A stretch of 64,000 nt of DNA from an uncultured Eubacteriales bacterium. Lineage in GTDB: Bacteria; Bacillota; Clostridia; Oscillospirales; Acutalibacteraceae. Position 1 is the first letter of the stretch. Each line of letters opens with the position of its first letter. The notes under the pieces are model-generated. The model saw nothing but the letters and a program-made list of their open reading frames with translations, did not search any database and was not told where the DNA came from. The stretch spans positions 1 to 64,000 of the forward strand of contig CAKSQT010000001.1 of NCBI GenBank assembly GCA_934486755.1, written 5' to 3'. This document shows positions 62,236-64,000 of this stretch, piece after piece. The position numbers were made by a program, and so were the translations under genes.

Positions 62236-62763
62236 TTATTTGTCAAGGGATATCTGGTCGAGTTCAAGCTCAACAGGGGTTTCCCTTCCGAACATTGAGA
62301 GAACAACGCAGACGTTGTTATTCTCGGTGTCCACCTCTTTAACGATACCACTGTAACCTTCAAGCGGTCCGCTGATGATCTTTACATTATCTCCTGCCGC
62401 ATAACCGACCTCAACGCTGTGCTTTTCAACGCCGAGAGCCGCCACTTCATCATCTGTAAGCGGCACGGGCTTAGACGCAGGACCGACAAATCCCGTACAT
62501 CCTCTGATATTTCTGACAACGTACCAGCTGTCGTCCGTAACGATCATTTTAATAAGAACATATCCGGGGAAAATCTTGCGTTCGACTTCGCGCTTCTTGT
62601 CGTCCTTGATCTCGGTAACCGTTTCGGTAGGAATTCTGATTTCCTGTATCAGATCCTGCATTCCGCGGCTCTCAACCATAGTGGCAAGATCGCTTGCGAC
62701 CTTATTTTCGTATCCCGAATAGGTATGAACAACATACCATCTTGCTTCGTTGTTTTCAGCCAT
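62236..62763 (-). CDS. nusG: Transcription termination/antitermination protein NusG
   Basis: 175 residues. NGN domain (ARWYVVHTYSGYENKVASDL, FPGYVLIKM, WYVVRNIRGCTGFVG) and C-terminal KOW domain (GDNVKIISGPLEGYSGIVKE). It contacts RNA polymerase and the ribosome. Standard position after secE. Confidence 0.98.
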   Translation of the reverse strand: MAENNEARWYVVHTYSGYENKVASDLATMVESRGMQDLIQEIRIPTETVTEIKDDKKREVERKIFPGYVLIKMIVTDDSWYVVRNIRGCTGFVGPASKPVPLTDDEVAALGVEKHSVEVGYAAGDNVKIISGPLEGYSGIVKEVDTENNNVCVVLSMFGRETPVELELDQISLDK

Positions 62764-62782
62764 TTATACCTGCTCCTTCGAC

Positions 62783-63466
62783 TTATGCGCCCAAGATGAG
62801 GGTAAGAAGTTGACCGAGACCGTAATCTACAAGCCAAATAAACGCGCCGACGATAATGCACATAACCAGAACTATGCCTGTGTTTTTAAGCACTTCTTTG
62901 AAGCCGGGCCATACTATCTTTTTGATCTCACTCTTATAGTCACGGAAGAAACGGACTATGCGCTTCGGTATGGTAAGTTTTCCGCTTGCCTTAGCTTCAA
63001 TATGATCGTCTATCAAAAGATAAGCTATGGCGAGAACGGCAAAAACAAGGATCGCAACAGCCGTCAAAAGTACAAAAGACGAGTACTTCACGGAGGTTAC
63101 GTCGGGCAACGGACGGGTATCAACAAACTTCCAAGGATTTGAAAGGGCGATAACCAGCATATATATGCCCGATACCAAGCCGACAGCAGGAGCCGCATAG
63201 CGAAGTCCCTTTGCTTTAAAGGAAAACGCGCTCATTAACGTGGCGATAACGGTAAGCCAGAAGCAGAACAGAATGTCCGAAGACCTTGCCATATCAACCT
63301 CTGCGCCCGCAACCTTGATCTTACTGCCGAACGCCAACTGCGCGCCGACAAGGTTCACCGTGTTCTCGCCGCTTACTATTGCGGCAAAGCGTGTGAAGAA
63401 AAGCACAAGCGCGCCCACGCCGAAAACGATAGCGGCAAAGCGGCAAATTTTATTAACAACTTTCAT
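62783..63466 (-). CDS. secE: SecE translocase subunit with extra N-terminal membrane domain
   Basis: 227 residues, against about 60-75 for a typical Gram-positive SecE. The C-terminal 65 residues are SecE proper (RIVRFFRDYKSEIKKIVWPG then one helix). The first 160 residues add about four transmembrane helices (about 10-27, 67-85, 91-108, 128-150). AGGAGG overlapping the rpmG stop precedes ATG 63466. The extension is unusual; its role is unknown. Confidence 0.9.
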   Translation of the reverse strand: MKVVNKICRFAAIVFGVGALVLFFTRFAAIVSGENTVNLVGAQLAFGSKIKVAGAEVDMARSSDILFCFWLTVIATLMSAFSFKAKGLRYAAPAVGLVSGIYMLVIALSNPWKFVDTRPLPDVTSVKYSSFVLLTAVAILVFAVLAIAYLLIDDHIEAKASGKLTIPKRIVRFFRDYKSEIKKIVWPGFKEVLKNTGIVLVMCIIVGAFIWLVDYGLGQLLTLILGA

Positions 63467-63477
63467 CGCGCTGCCTC

Positions 63478-63627
63478 CTACTTCGTTTCCTTGTGTAGGG
63501 TGTGCTTTTTGCAGAACCTACAGTACTTGTTCATTTCAAGTCTATCAGGATCGTTCTTCTTGTTTTTCATTGTGTTGTAGTTGCGTTGTTTGCACTCTGT
63601 GCAAGCAAGTGTGATTTTAACTCTCAT
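63478..63627 (-). CDS. rpmG: 50S ribosomal protein L33
   Basis: 49 residues read from ATG 63627 ([20 protein letters not shown], then [16 protein letters not shown]). Both zinc-ribbon pairs are present (CTEC and CRFC), so this is the zinc-binding form. GGGAGGTG precedes the ATG. First gene of the secE-nusG-rplKA transcript. Confidence 0.97.
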   Translation of the reverse strand: MRVKITLACTECKQRNYNTMKNKKNDPDRLEMNKYCRFCKKHTLHKETK

Positions 63628-63837
63628 AACGGCACCTCCCGCTTTACGGAAATATTTTTTGCTTTTACCTTGGCGGAGCGTTGCCCCGTCGGAAAAGTAA
63701 ACGCCTCCCTCGGTCCGATCACGCCGAATGTACCGATACGCAACATATAGTCCGCACCGAAAAGCACCGTACAATATAAGCGATGACCGCAAAAACCGGC
63801 TCTTTGCAAAAAAAAAGAACCTTTCAGAGGTAAAGCC
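63628..63837 (-). other. Long 5' leader of the rpmG transcript
   Basis: About 200 nt lie between the predicted transcription start and rpmG. The region has a run of nine T (minus strand, about 63807-63815) soon after a weak ACCT/AGGT stem and GC-rich segments near 63680-63715. I see no tRNA or known riboswitch. A 40-codon frame (63624-63746) ends in an ATGA overlap with rpmG but has a poor ribosome binding site. Confidence 0.4.
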
Positions 63838-63867
63838 ATTATACCATAACCACCCCTAAAAGGTCAA
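63838..63867 (-). promoter_or_regulatory. Promoter of the rpmG-secE-nusG-rplK-rplA operon
   Basis: TTGACC (63862-63867), 18-bp spacer and consensus TATAAT (63838-63843) on the minus strand. Confidence 0.75.
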
Positions 63868-63955
63868 GTGTTTTTTCAGGCAAATTGCATTTTAATTAAC
63901 TGTGGAAATTAATCGGTCGGTATGGTAGAATATAAATGAAAAAGGAGGTTTTTAT

Positions 63956-64000
63956 ATGAAAAAGATAATTACTGCCTTAATCGCGGTTATTTTCATCGGC
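63956..64000 (+). CDS. Start of a secreted or membrane protein (cut by right edge)
   Basis: AAAGGAGG lies 8 nt before ATG 63956. The 15 visible residues (MKKIITALIAVIFIG) form the basic and hydrophobic parts of a signal peptide. TAGAAT at 63926-63931 may be its -10 box. Identity cannot be told. Confidence 0.7.
   Translation, partial: MKKIITALIAVIFIG

Overview
The window looks like a chromosomal segment of a Gram-positive anaerobe of the class Clostridia, probably an Oscillospiraceae/Ruminococcaceae-type polysaccharide user. This placement is inferred from YesM/YesN-type regulators, Lpl-type sugar ABC permeases, type-I dockerins and cohesin-like domains, frequent TTG/GTG starts with strong AGGAGG ribosome binding sites, a CsoR copper operon, and small Firmicutes families (DUF6472, DUF1385, CmpB-like permease). 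No rRNA, tRNA, CRISPR array or complete transposase gene was seen. Nearly everything is on the minus strand.

The left half (1-36.8 kb) is an accessory carbohydrate region built around two copies of the same seven-gene cassette. In transcription order (minus strand) each copy is: GLUG/beta-helix membrane protein, Lpl-type permease, second permease, solute-binding lipoprotein, cohesin-domain membrane protein, two-module concanavalin-like protein, and a giant secreted protein with a pectate-lyase-like beta-helix. Copy 1 runs from 11569 off the left edge. Copy 2 runs from 36751 to 22468, and its giant protein ends in a type-I dockerin. Copy 1 is adjoined by an AraC regulator and a cytoplasmic GH10 xylanase-like enzyme. 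Copy 2 is followed by a YesN/YesM two-component pair. Each copy has its own pair of direct repeats next to a -35 box (21-bp spacing in copy 1, 19-bp in copy 2), which fits two AraC-type regulators controlling two versions of one surface machine. No ATPase for the transporters is encoded here. Between the cassettes (14.2-19.2 kb) lie a truncated polysaccharide deacetylase, a Ser-rich lipoprotein, a 1103-residue secreted protein flanked by two 43-residue peptides, and a MITE-like repeat.

The middle (36.9-41.2 kb, plus strand) is a copper-efflux operon, copA-csoR-copZ, with a CsoR operator exactly inside the copA promoter spacer. It is followed by a membrane-anchored PrsA/SurA-like protein with a degenerate parvulin-like region.

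The right half (41.2-57.3 kb, minus strand) is core housekeeping. It contains a long chain (57291 down to 44615) of lipoprotein, OmpR-type regulator, histidine kinase, DUF1385, prmC, recA, recX, rimO, pgsA, cysE, cysS, trmN6 and rsmI, then an LCP ligase, a CmpB-like permease, DUF6472 and plsC. From 57.4 to 60.8 kb there is a second MITE copy abutting an LRR/dockerin surface protein. From 60.9 to 63.9 kb lies rpmG-secE-nusG-rplK-rplA with its own promoter, a structured rplK leader and a terminator directly after rplA. A plus-strand secreted protein starts at the right edge.

The strongest candidate for an undescribed system is the duplicated cassette: a sugar importer co-transcribed with membrane-tethered cohesin, concanavalin-like and beta-helix surface proteins that share a recurring helical repeat and can in principle recruit dockerin-bearing proteins. 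The cassettes themselves encode very few recognisable hydrolases.
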